From assembly GCF_024679095.1 (NCBI RefSeq), contig NW_026111621.1, positions 645,004-709,003 of the forward strand: 64,000 nucleotides of DNA. Reading direction: 5' to 3'. The position numbers were made by a program, and so were the translations under genes. The stretch is from Eriocheir sinensis (lineage: Eukaryota; Arthropoda; Malacostraca; Decapoda; Varunidae). Below are positions 45,555 to 55,931 of the stretch, piece after piece; position 1 is the stretch's first letter, and each line of letters opens with the position of its first letter. A model generated the notes under the pieces. It was not told where the DNA came from, ran no database searches, and saw only the letters and a list, made by a program, of their open reading frames with translations.

Positions 45555-45588
45555 TGTGTGATATGAACTTAGTTTCACAAGTGTAATG

Positions 45589-45590
<2 letters not shown>

Positions 45591-45671
<81 letters not shown>
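45591..45671. repeat. (TTA)n microsatellite in the LINE-A 3' UTR
   Basis: About 27 uninterrupted TTA trinucleotides, 36 bases after the ORF2 stop. Confidence 0.97.
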
Positions 45672-45672
<1 letters not shown>

Positions 45673-45806
45673 ATTGATATTGTTATTGTTATTCTCAGCA
45701 ACATATTATTATAATTATTCTTATTGTTTTATACGTTAGTTAATAATGTATTAGGTACCAATTTTGTGCCAATGTAAACATTAAATAAAATAATATAATT
45801 CCATGT

Positions 45807-45831
45807 CTGTCGGGAAGCTTCGGCTTGACAG
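45807..45831 (+). promoter_or_regulatory. LINE-A 3' hairpin with a cUUCGg tetraloop
   Basis: CTGTC (45807-45811) pairs with GACAG (45827-45831), and AAGC (45815-45818) pairs with GCTT (45823-45826). The loop is TTCG closed by C-G, an unusually stable tetraloop, and a GGG bulge lies on the 5' side. It precedes AATAAA and the TTAC tail. In several LINE clades a 3' stem-loop is the RT recognition site. That role is inferred here. Confidence 0.55.
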
Positions 45832-45947
45832 GCTGTGCCATTGCCATGTTTTATGTTATGTTTATATATAACAATATTCTTATATTTTAAAGGCAATAAA
45901 TATTTACTTACTTACTTACTTTACTTACTTACTTTACCTAGCAACAG

Positions 45948-46080
<133 letters not shown>

Positions 46081-46219
46081 TTTACAGCAAAGGAGACAGC
46101 TCAAGGGCACAAAAAAGTAAACATTAATAAAAAAAAAAGCCCGCTACTCGCTGCTCCTAAAAAGAATCCAAAGAGGTGGCCGAAAGATAAGTCAGTTTCG
46201 GGAGGAGAGGTGTCCTGAT

Positions 46220-47452
46220 ACCCTCCTCTTGAAAGAGTTCAAGTTGTAGGCAGGAGGAAATACAGATGAAGGAAGATTGTTCCAGAGTTTACCAGCGTGA
46301 GGGATGAAAGAGTGAAGATGCTGGTTAACTCTTGCATAAGGGGTTTGGACAGTATAGGGATGAGCATGAGTAGAAAGTCGTGTGCAGCGGGGCCGCGGGA
46401 GGGGGGAGGCATGCAGTTAGCAAGTTCAGAAGAGCAGTCAGCGTGGAAATATCGATAGAAGATAGAAAGAGAGGCAACATTGCGGCGGAATTTAAGAGGT
46501 AGAAGACTATCAGTATGAGGAGGAGAGCTGATGAGACGAAGAGCCTTTGCCTCCACTCTGTCCAGAAGAGCTGTGTGAGTGGAGCCCCCCCACACATGAG
46601 ATGCATACTCCATACGAGGGCGGACAAGGCCCTGTATATGGACAGCAACTGTGCGGGGGAGAAGAACTGGCGGAGACGGTACAGAACGCCCAGCCTCGAG
46701 GAAGCTGATTTAGTAAGAGATGAGATATGAAGTTTCCAGTTGAGATTTTGAGTTAAGGATAGACCGAGGATGTTTAGTGTTGAGGAAGGTGATAGCTTGG
46801 TGTTGTCAAAGAATAGGAAATAGTTGTTTGGAAGATTGTGTCGAGTGGATAGGTGGAGAAACTGTGTTTTTGAGGCGTTGAAGGACACCAGGTTCTTCTT
46901 GCCCCAATCGGAAATAATAGTAAGGTCTGAGGCTAAGCGTTCTGCAGCCTCCAGCCTTGAGTCGTTAAGTTCCTGAAGGGTGGGTCTTCTATTAAAAGAA
47001 GTTGAATAATGCAGAGTGGAATCATCGGCGTAGGAATGGATAGGACAGTTCGTTTTGGAAAGAAGATCATCAATGAACAACAGAAAAAGAGTGGGAGATA
47101 GGACAGAACCCTGTTGGACACCACTGTTAATAGATTTAGGGTAAGAACAGTGACCGTCTACCACGGCAGAAATAGAACGGTCAGAAAGGAAACTGGAGAT
47201 AAAGGTACAGAGAGAAGGATAGAAACCGTAGGAGGGTAGTTTAGAAAGCAAAGATTTGTGCCAGACCCTATCAAAAGCTTTTGATATGTCCAGCGCAATA
47301 GCAAAAGTTTCACCGAAACGGCTAAGAGAGGATGACCAAGAGTCAGTTAAGAAGGCTAGGAGATCACCAGTAGAACGCCCCTTGTGGAACCCATACTGGC
47401 GATCAGATAGAAGGTCAGAAGTGGAAAGGTGCTTTTGAATCTTCAGGTTAAG
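46220..47452 (-). pseudogene. LINE-J reverse transcriptase, central and C-terminal part
   Basis: The frame enters from the insertion junction and shows YGFHKGRSTGDLLAFL, ALDISKAFDRVWHKSLL, GVQQGSVLSPTLFLLFIDD and the intact catalytic SYADDSTLH. A frameshift near 46612 moves the C-terminal region (MEYASHVWGGSTHTALLDRV) to another frame, and a second shift occurs near 46340-46390. The 5' part of the track-length open frame (47569-47453) is CR1 tail sequence read through by chance. Confidence 0.85.
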
Positions 47453-47559
47453 AACATAAGAACATAAGAACATAACATAAGAACATAAGAACGCAGGAGT
47501 CTGCAAGAGGCCGGTAGGCCTGTACGAGGCAGCTCCTTTGACCCTAAGCTCCCGTGTAT

Positions 47560-48734
47560 CTAACCCCACCTAATATCGCTGTCCATGAATTTATCTAGTC
47601 TATTTTTGAATGTGACAATTGTATTGGCACTCACCACATGACTGCTAAGCCTATTCCACTCATCCACCACCCTGTTAGTAAACCAATTTTTGCCTATGTC
47701 CCTGTTGAATCTGAATTTATCCAGTTTAAACCCGTTACTTCGTGTCCTACCCGGTTCTCTTACCAACAAAACCTTATGAATGTCTCCTTATTAAAGCCCT
47801 TCATCCATTTATAAACCTCGATCATGTCTCCACGCACCCTTCGCCTTTCTAGAGAATGCAAGTTTAACTGTTTGAGTCTTTCCTCGTATGGCAAGTTTCT
47901 CAACCCCTGAATCATCTTAGTCATCCTCCTCTGCACCGATTCTAACATTTTGATATCCATTCTATAGTAGGGTGACCAGAACTGAACCGCATAGTCAAGA
48001 TGAGGTCTAACTAATGCTAAATATAGTTTAAGGAAGACTTCGGGGCTTCTTTTGCTTACGCTCCTTGAGATAAAACCAAGTACCCTAATAGAACGATTTC
48101 AAGATTGAATGCATTGTGCCCTTGTACGGAGATCAGAGTTCACTAAGACCCTAAATCCCTCTCGCACCCAGACCTACTTATGAGAGTGTCATTTAAGCAA
48201 TAGTTATGTGAGGGGTTGTTCCTACCTACACTCAGAATACTGCACTTCCCTACATTGAACTCCATCTGCCATTTATCCGCCCAGTCATATAATCTGTTGA
48301 GTTCACCTGGGAGAATACTAGCGTCCTGATCCGACTCAATTACTCTACCGATCTTGGTATCATCTGCAAATTTACTAACATCACTACTAATTCCTGTGTC
48401 TAAGTCATTGATATAAATAATAAACAAAGTGGACCTAATACCGAACCTTGGGACCCCACTCGTAACACATCCCCAGTCAGATCTTTTACCATTGATTTGC
48501 ACTCTTTGCTTCCTATTGCTAAGCCACGCCTTGACCCAGTTCAAAACTTTACCCTCTACTCCGTGAGCCTGTAATTTAAGCAACAGTCGTTGGTGAGGAA
48601 CTTTGTCAAACGCCTTACTAAAATCAAGATAGATTACATCATAATTTTCATCTCTGTCAACCGCCTCAAATACTTTATTGTAGAAGGACAAGAGATTGGT
48701 GAGGCATGACCTACCTTTTGTGAACCCATGCTGC
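47560..48734 (-). pseudogene. CR1-b reverse transcriptase, central and C-terminal part
   Basis: After GYP2 the RT continues with HGFTKGRSCLTNLL, YLDFSKAFDKVPHQRLL, a GVPRFGIRS block where GVPQGS is usual, and the catalytic KFADDTK. A one-base loss near 48150 breaks the frame after GCERDLG. Further pieces at 47960-47760 and 47769-47560 complete the C-terminal end to DSDIRWG. The substitutions and breaks make it inactive. It aligns by eye with CR1-a across the shared 3' kilobase. Confidence 0.87.
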
Positions 48735-48979
48735 TATAAGTTTAGCAGGTTTGGAGTTAAAGTCTTTGCTTAAATTGTTCTTTTACTGGTTTTGTGGTTT
48801 ACACGGAGCGTGTGATGCGAACTCTATCGAGACGAAATGATGACTGCCCTCGGCAGCCGCACAAGCTATGTGCGTCATCGTTCGTTCATGAGGTTGCCTA
48901 GTCTAAGAGGATCTATACAGATAAAGGGAGAAGAAGTGGAAACGGATAGATATTTAGGAGTAAAATTTACATGTTTACA
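48735..48979 (-). repeat. 3' LTR of GYP2
   Basis: 245 bp partner of the LTR at 55090-55334. I see no polypurine tract just inside it (48980-49010), which is unusual for an LTR element and may mean loss of sequence at this edge. Confidence 0.95.
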
Positions 48980-49561
48980 ATGCTCGGTCAGGCTAGCGTG
49001 GCGCCCACGCCACGATGAAAGTAAAACTCTATGTACAAGGATGGCCGGGCCAACTGAGGTATAGAAAGTATGAAGACGAGAAAGGAAGTACACAGTTTAA
49101 GGGAATGGGAAAAAAAAATAATGAATGGGTTACAGGATTATAAGCCCATAAGGGACAAATAGCAGTTAAATGTAAGTTAAACAATTGTCACATGGTTACA
49201 TTACCAAGAGTAATGGTGTATAAACAAATAAAGACAAGTGCACAAAAAAAAATTCCTAATATCTAAACTCCCGGGAGAATGAGCTATTAACGAAATATAA
49301 TATGAGAAATAATATATAATAGAAAATACTATCATGATCATGTATTAAATGTATGGTTATACTTACATGGTTTAGTTAAGTTAAAATATGGAAACAAAAA
49401 AAAATGGTGGTATATGGATATATAGGTGTATATAGAAATGGCAAATAGATACATATCACAGAGGACTTGCATGTTATTTAGTTATTGTAAAGAAATTATC
49501 CTGTCCTCGGGTGAGGGATAAATGGCATATGAAGAGATTTATGCTCAAGGAGAAAAAGATA
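48980..49561 (-). other. GYP2 3' untranslated region
   Basis: An AT-rich stretch between the envelope-like stop and the 3' LTR. It has no open frame and no visible polypurine tract. Confidence 0.6.
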
Positions 49562-50599
49562 TTATAGGACAATGGGAACATGGTCTATGCCGTTGCTGGC
49601 TGTAAGGTGCGCTGGAGGATGGCTCGACGCAGGAAGGCGTAGCGGCGGTGGAAGACACAAATGAGTAGGGTAGCTAGGATCACAGTGAGCGTGAGTACTG
49701 TAGTCAGTGACGCGAGGATGGGGTATACAGTGTCGGGAAGGAAGGTCTGGCCATATGGTGAGAGATGAAATGGGTTGTAGGGTGATGTTTGGTGCAATGA
49801 GTTTGGGTAAGGTGTCTCCTAGTGGGTGTAAGGGGTTGAGTTGTAGGGGAGTTGTTGGTGCCGGCAAGTTGAAGGGTTTGAGGTTGTAGGTATGAAAGGT
49901 TTGGTTGAGCAATAGATGGTTAGATTGTTTAGTTGTCAGGTTGTGGGATGTGAGACTGCAGGCCTCCAAGATGACAAAGGAGCCGTGGACAGCGGTGTTG
50001 CTAGGTCGGGATCCAGGGCAAGTGACTGTAAGAGCATTGGAATGATGGAAATAGAAGTACCGCCAGGGTTTCACTCTAAGGTGGAAGATGGTGGTATCCT
50101 CGACTGGGGTGAAAACACACAGAGATTCAATTGGGGAGTTTCTAACTAGACCCATCTCACAAGGATAATTACTGGTAGGCAAAAAGACGTACTGGTAAGC
50201 AGGGCAAAGGTACATCTGGAATCGGGTGATATGGCAATCATGAAAGTCAGCTGGAAAAGCAATGTGCATGAAATCTGATGAAACCAAGAGAGTGGTATGA
50301 GATGTAGATAGTTGGTAGATGGAAGAATTGACAACTGTAGGGAATGGATGAATGTGATAGATAGTGAACATATCTGGCGACCTAAAGGGTATATGCACTA
50401 AGATACCATCTGTAGTCAATGTTGCCTCCATGTAGGGATAATAATATTGAACCTGGGTCTCACTGAAAACATAAGTTAAGCCTTTTTCTGTTCTGGCCCA
50501 ATCAATGACATGCATATGTTCGGTAGGGGTGAGAAGGGAAGGGGTTACAACACCATCTAACACGTATCTGAGCAGTGTAAATGTGTCCTGCATGTCTTT
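49562..50599 (-). pseudogene. env: GYP2 envelope-like glycoprotein, C-terminal part fused to Pol
   Basis: About 345 codons in frame with Pol resemble the C-terminal ectodomain of insect errantivirus/baculovirus-F-type envelope proteins. There is a LL-rich entry segment, a conserved IPF block, spaced cysteines in the ectodomain, a W-R/F-Y-F block and N-glycosylation sites. The N-terminal part, with the expected cleavage site and fusion segment, is absent. A strong membrane-spanning helix followed by a basic tail lies in an overlapping frame (49797-49585), so one more frameshift separates the ectodomain from its anchor. The family call is by pattern and would need a profile search. As read the copy is not functional. 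Confidence 0.65.
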
Positions 50600-52801
50600 T
50601 GTGTGGTCTGGGTAGGCCAGGACAGGCGGGGATGTTAGTGTTGTTCTAAGGTAATCAAAAGCTTCCTGATGTTCCGCCCCCCATGTAAATGTGGAGTCTT
50701 TGCGCAAAAGTTGAGTGAGGGGTCTTGCAATGCGTGAATAGTCCTTGATAAAGGATCGATAGTACCCGGACAGTCCTAGGAAGGAGCGGACAGATTTCAC
50801 GTCTGTTGGCACAGGATAGTTAAAAATAGCCTTGACTTTGTCAGGAGTCGTATGTACACCATTCTGATCTAGTACATGGCCTAAGTATGTGATGCTTGGA
50901 CGCAAAAAATGACATTTTGGGAAACGCAGAGTTAGACCTGCCTGGTAAAGGCGATTAAATACTTCTTGTAGTAAGGTAATGTGTGAGTCGACATCCTGTG
51001 ACACTATGATGATGTCATCTATAAAGGCGAAAACCTGTTTGCCAAGGAGGCCATGCAAGACTTTGTTGACTAGCCTTTGGAACGTTAGTGGCGCACCACT
51101 AACTCCAAAGGGGAGTTTACGAAACTGCCAGTGACCCGAAGGGGTAGAGAAGGCTGTAAGCGGTTTACTATGCTCATCGAGGTCTACCTGCCAATAGCCA
51201 CTTGCTAAATCTAAGGTCGTGAAAACCTTGTTGTTGGTGCCCATGCTGCTTAAAATATCCTGCAAGTGAGGTAAGGGGTATCTTTGAGGGTGCGAAACAG
51301 CATTTAGTTTCCTGTAGTCTACAACTGGCCGAAATTGGCCGTTTTTCTTCTTCACAAGGAAAATGGGAAAGTTCCAGGGAGAAGTAGTGTGTTCTATGAT
51401 ACCTGATGCTAACATGTCTTTAACTGCAGTATCTAGGATAGCTCTTTGAGAGTGTGGTGTTCTGTATGCAGGCACATAGATGGGGTTGGTATTGGGATCA
51501 ACCGGTATTGTATGTGTTAAAACATTTGTGGATCCAATAGGATCATCCGGCAGACTGACAATGGAGTGGTATGTCTCTAGTAGGTTGTGCAATTTCTCCC
51601 TTGCTTCTGGAAAAGCCAGATCTTCGAGATGAGTAGCTAGATAATCATTTACTTTTTGTTTATGATGATCACTCCGCAAGATCTCAGAGGGGGAGATGAT
51701 CTCTGATTCCTGTACGCTACCTATGCGTTCAGGTAGAACTTCAAAGTCAACGACGCATGTCCCTTGACGGAACTTGCGTACGTATGGGGAGGAGTTGTGC
51801 ATTATTAGGAAGGTTTGACCATTGTTATCTACTTTGCAAAGTGCATCCTCCATAGTCATGGCTTTCATCTTCAAGCTCTCACTCATACAGATAGCCTCAC
51901 ATTCATCACTTATACCAGCAAGACGCATTTGAAGCATAGCTGATCCACGTCCTTCTAACGTGACGTCATTCGCCAGAACGCCGTGGACCCTTAAATGCTC
52001 TTGCGAAGAGGATGAAGAGGGAGAGGGAGGTAATGTATTGGAGGATGATGCACTTTGTTCCTTAATAACATGCACTGCTGGAGATGAATTATCAACCAGT
52101 GACCGCTGGGCCACGCTAGAAAGATGAGTATATTCTCCATCGGCGGAGGGAGAAGTGCACAATAAAGGCTTTGGGGCCGTGAGTGTCCTAATTGGTGTTT
52201 CATGTTGGTAAACACAATCTTCTGCTGGAGCTAGGGATAAGCAGTGTTCCCGCATAGATTGAAGACCCAAAAGAATATCACCTGGAATATTCAAACCATG
52301 ACACACATGAAAGGTGGCTGTAATCGGGGACAGGGAGTTAGCCAACTGGATAGACAAGGGGGTGTGTCCAACTACTTTAAATGATGTGTCATCTAGTCCA
52401 CTTAATTTTAGGCAGGGAGGTTCCAATACCAAGGTTGTCTTTGCGTCATGTAAGGCACGCAATGTTCCGATGTTTATGATATTGGGACATGCCCCTGTGT
52501 CCATGAAAACACTAATTTGGTGACCATTACACTGAGCAGGGACAGTCATGGCAAGGGAGGATTGGGGATAAAGAGCGAGGCGATGGTGTTTCATGGTAGT
52601 GGTTTCAACATCCGTAGGTTGGGTTTCAATGTCAAAATGAGCTGTGGATGTACTTGGTTTGTTTAAAGGTGTGCGGGTTGGGGGTGTTGTATGAATACCA
52701 CACACCTGGTGTGATTTTGTACCTGAGCCTATGTTATTGCGGGAGACGTGGCGCGCGAGGCTTCCCCCGACGAGGTACCTCCCCGGGGCCTCGCGCGGCA
52801 A
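50600..52801 (-). pseudogene. pol: GYP2 Pol: protease and reverse transcriptase, truncated in RNase H
   Basis: The frame carries an aspartic protease with DTGA (52490-52501). A long Ser-rich linker leads to a complete gypsy RT (PVVDYRKLNAVSHPQRYPLP, LDLASGYWQVDLDEHSK, LPFGVSGAPLTFQRLV). The catalytic FIDDIII box is intact at about 51008-51025. The connection domain (LGLSGYYRSFIKDYSRIARP) leads into the start of RNase H and ends abruptly at LAYPDHTKD (about 50600). The catalytic residues of RNase H and the whole integrase are missing. From there the same open frame runs into envelope-like sequence. The ATG used by the open frame is probably not a native start, because Pol is normally made as a Gag-Pol product. 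Confidence 0.85.
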
Positions 52802-53911
52802 TCCTTGGTGTTATGGCCTGATGTCTTATGGTAGGAACAATATTGATTTGACTGTTGGGTGTTGCTGCCGTACCAGCAATTACGTGTATGGTGTCCTGTG
52901 ATTCTGCAGTTGTAACAATATTGAGTGTTATAGCCACGCCCGCGACCCCTGCCTCTTTTGTAAGGGCGGCGGCCGCAGGGTGTGGCAGAGCGGTTCCTAG
53001 GGGTCTGAGCTCCGGCCGGGGAGCGACTTTGGGGACGCCCCCTCTGAATGTTGACGCCCCTCACCGCTGAGGATGTGGGTTCTGTTGGTGGCTCTCGTCC
53101 CGACAGGGGACTGATGTGTTTGAAAAGGGTTCTACCTTTTGGTAGGGGTTCTTCCTTTTGTAACTCTTTGAAGAGTGTCTCCGTGCAATTGAGGAGAAAG
53201 ATAAAGTATGAGAAAAGGCGGCACACATCCTCAAGGTTCATTTTCTCATCGGTAGTCCACGGGGAGTGACGGAATTGGGTTTCAAACTCTGTGAAGGCTC
53301 CACCCGCGACGCCTAAACAGTCATCCACTGCAATATTAGCCTTTATTTTGGGACGGTAGGTAGCCGCTAGGCGGAACAAGACTGACAGGGCACCCTGTTT
53401 GCATGTGGAGCCGAAATGGCTGATGAGATTTGCTTTCGCTTCATCATATGTTTCGGCTTTCTTGAATGCGTCACTTTTTATAATGGATTGAGCCCGACAA
53501 GGGCCCGTGTGGATGCTGTCGTAAAGGTGGGCCAATTTCTCCTTTTCATTCGTATATTGGAATTTGGTAAAAGCATCCTCTACCCTCTGAAGGTGAGTTA
53601 GGAGGTCGGGGCCGGTCTCCTCTGAGCCCGTATATTTTGATTTTTATCCTCGCCCTTAAAATGACGTTTCGAGGTTTGTCACTCATGGTTGTGTCACTTT
53701 GGTGCTGTTCTGTCTGGGAAGAGGAAGTAGTCTGGGAAGGCTCTGGTGAAAAGTCTGTGGGGAGCTTGTTTGCAGGAGGTAATGGGGGTGCTGGGGGAAT
53801 AGGTTTTGGATAAGCAGCTCCTGAACGGAGGACTGTGTGATGGGGATTACCAAACGTTAAACCGCTGAAGTCAGAGGATAGAGCCTCTTCCAATTTTCGA
53901 TCCTGGGACAT
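52729..53911 (-). pseudogene. gag: GYP2 Gag, one frameshift
   Basis: The ATG at 53911 opens a Pro/Ser-rich N-terminal region. A frame change near 53640 moves the rest to another frame, with the capsid-like region (LAHLYDSIHTGPCRAQS, EETYDEAK-like helices) at 53535 and below. Near the C-terminus an RG-rich basic stretch precedes two knuckles. The first is CYNCRITGHHTRNC (CX2CX4HX4C). The second is CSYHKTSGHNTKDC, in which His replaces the second Cys. The end at 52729 overlaps the Pol frame, which is -1 relative to Gag. This is compatible with programmed -1 frameshifting, although no canonical slippery heptamer is obvious. Confidence 0.78.
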
Positions 53912-53917
53912 GTGGAG

Positions 53918-54298
53918 TTAGACGGGGGAGTCACTTAGCTGCGTCCGATGCATTTGTAAGGAGACCAGAGCAGGATGGTATGGCTGATGTATGGTGAGGG
54001 GGGGGACTGGGTCGCAGGAGATGTGGTTTAACTCACTTCTCTCTGCTCTCCGGCACAAGCTGGAATGTAGGGGAGATATTAGGACGTATATAAGGAAAAT
54101 TATAGGAAGGGAAAATTTAAGTAAGATTAAAGGGAAGTTTATAGAAAGATTCGTAGGTAATCCGTAAGGAAATGGTAAGATACCTTGGGTGTGGAGCAGT
54201 CGTGAGGTCACTTGAGGAAAGATTGGTTCGGTACAAGGGCATAAATGACTGGGATCAGCAGATGCGCAGATGGCGACACATATCACTAGGATCAGCAA
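53918..54298 (-). other. Leader-region open frame with signal-peptide-like start
   Basis: A 126-codon frame between the GYP2 5' LTR and Gag. It starts with a hydrophobic segment (MLILVICVAICASA) resembling a signal peptide, followed by a second hydrophobic stretch near residues 55-75. It ends 7 bases before the Gag ATG. I recognise no family. It could be a leader exon for a spliced envelope message or simply chance. Confidence 0.25.
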
Positions 54299-55077
54299 GA
54301 TGGGGCTGCCGCAGGCGAAAGAGGGGTAGGGCTGGTGAACGGGGAGGGGAGGAGCGCTGAAGGCGAACGGTATGGATTACAAGAGAGTAGGGATAGGAAT
54401 TTAAATGTAATCCGTGTATGGGATTAAGAACAAATGAAGTGGCGATTATATTAGGGTAATTTAGTGGAGAATGGGAGACGAGGGTGAGAATGTTATTTGA
54501 AGTGGGGGGTTTCGACGGTACATGTACTAAATATGGAACAACGTTTCGTCTTACTTTAGTGATAGTGCAGGTGACAAACCAAAATTGTGCGGCGTGTTCC
54601 TCTAGCCGGGGGCGGGTGTTGCCGATGTTTTGATTGACGGCACGCTGACGCAGACTGCTGACGCACTTGAATTGAGCTGCCTGGCCGCGGCTACTACCTT
54701 GTCACTACGAATATGGCTTCCTCTTCCTCCTCTTGTGACTGTGAAGATACAGGGTTGGGGGAGTTCGGCAGGGGTTAATCCCGTTAATTGAGGTGGGATT
54801 TTTGGGTAGACTGGTTACGGACGTTTGCTGAGTGGCGGCACAGATTGTTGTTTTGGTGATACCATGTAGGTGGTGACATGACGTAGGTGCAAGTACTAGC
54901 TATGGGGCTTGTAGTCGTCTCATAGGGAGTGGAGTAATCCCGTAATTGTAGAGAAGTTGTGCTTGAGTTCACACTGGTTCACTGAGTCGTTGCCACTAAG
55001 GAGTCACCACGTAATTTGAGGCGCTTTGTGTAGGCCAGGATTATTTTATGAGAAATCCTTTGTAATCGCTTTATAAT

Positions 55078-55088
55078 CGCTGCCACCA
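55078..55088 (-). promoter_or_regulatory. Primer binding site of GYP2, tRNA-Leu type
   Basis: TGGTGGCAGCG on the minus strand lies one base inside the 5' LTR. It complements the 3' end of the tRNA-Leu class whose 5' end is GGTAGCG. The match is 11 bases and decays after that. Confidence 0.6.
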
Positions 55089-55089
55089 A

Positions 55090-55334
55090 TATAAGTTTAG
55101 CAGGTTTGGAGTTAAAGTCTTTGCTTAAATTGTTCTTTTACTGGTTTTGTGATTTACACGGAGCGTGTGATGCGAACTCTATCGAGACGAAATGATGACT
55201 GCCCTCGGCAGCCGCACAAGCTATGTGCGTCATCGTTCGTTCATGAGGTTGCCTAGTCTAAGAGGATCTATACAGATAGAGGGAGAAGAAGTGGAAACGG
55301 ATAGATATTTAGGAGTAATATTTACATGTTTACA
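55090..55334 (-). repeat. 5' LTR of GYP2
   Basis: 245 bp, beginning TGTAAACATG on the minus strand and ending CTTATA. It matches the LTR at 48735-48979 except at three positions. The outer flank is CTGC. Confidence 0.95.
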
Positions 55335-55338
55335 CTGC

Positions 55339-55931
55339 GAGTCGTGAATTAAGCTATGTTTCTCTAAATGCTCCCGAATGTTCCTGGCTATTATGGACTC
55401 CAGCATCCCTATAACCGATGTTAAGCTAATTGGGCGATAGTTTGAAGCAACTGACCTGTCCCCCTTTTTAAAAATCGGCGTCACATTAGCTACTTTCCAT
55501 AGACTCGGCACATAGCCAGTATTTACCGACATCTTAAAGATGTCGGTTAGTGAGTCACTGATTATATCACCTAACTCCTTTAATACCTTCGGAAATATCC
55601 CGTCAGGACCTGGCGACTTGTTCTTCTTAAGCTTATCTATCTCATCCTGAACTATTTGCCTGGTAATGATTATATCCCTCAATTTATCGCCATCCCCGCC
55701 CTCGTACACCTGAACTCTTTCCGGTATAGTCGTTCGATCCTCCTGTGTGAATACTGAAAGGAAGTAGTCGTTCAACAATGTGCTCATATTTTCGTAATTT
55801 TCTACTAGCTCCCCTGTGTTTGTTTTCAGCGGTCCAATTTTCTCCCGTGTTTTTGTTCTATACATCAGAAAGAAACCCTTAGGATTACTTTTCGCCTCAT
55901 TTGCTACTTTGATCTCATAGTTCTTTTTTGC
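55339..55931 (-). pseudogene. CR1-b reverse transcriptase, N-terminal part
   Basis: The part begins at the 5' truncation (KKNYEIKVANEAKS) and holds the N-terminal RT blocks: NKSPGPDGIFPKVLKE, VANVTPIFKKGDRS and ASNYRPISLTSVIGMLESI. It ends at HSLIHDSQ, where GYP2 is inserted. The open frame runs a further ~35 codons into the GYP2 LTR, which is artefactual. Blocks resume on the other side of GYP2. Confidence 0.88.

Larger units (their letters stand above)
40640..45945 (+). mobile_element. LINE-A, nearly full-length non-LTR retrotransposon
   Basis: The order is ORF1 (coiled coil and RNA-binding domain), an (ACT)n tract, apurinic-type endonuclease, reverse transcriptase, (TTA)n, a 3' hairpin, AATAAA (45895-45900) and a TTAC-repeat tail (45903-45938). 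The organisation and motifs place it in the CR1/L2/jockey group of LINEs. I do not assign a clade. It carries three frameshifts, one internal stop and a changed catalytic motif, so it is inactive as read. Confidence 0.85.
48735..55334 (-). mobile_element. GYP2, env-bearing Ty3/gypsy element with internal deletion (inner layer)
   Basis: This is a 6.6 kb minus-strand element with two 245 bp LTRs, a primer binding site, Gag, Pol and an envelope-like region. It is flanked by the 4 bp duplication CTGC (48731-48734 and 55335-55338). The LTRs differ at three positions by hand count. Integrase, most of RNase H and the N-terminal part of Env are absent. The gene order and the envelope type match errantivirus-like gypsy elements. 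It is described as a defective endogenous copy. Confidence 0.9.
47453..55931 (-). mobile_element. CR1-type LINE (CR1-b), split by GYP2 (middle layer)
   Basis: The right part (55931-55339) and left part (48734-47453) form one 5'-truncated CR1 copy of ~1.9 kb. Its 3' end is a run of CATAAGAA octamers (47453-47490), the complement of the TTCTTATG tail of CR1-a. TAAG at 47449-47452 and 55932-55935 is either a 4 bp target duplication or microhomology. The copy lies inside LINE-J and contains GYP2. Confidence 0.9.
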
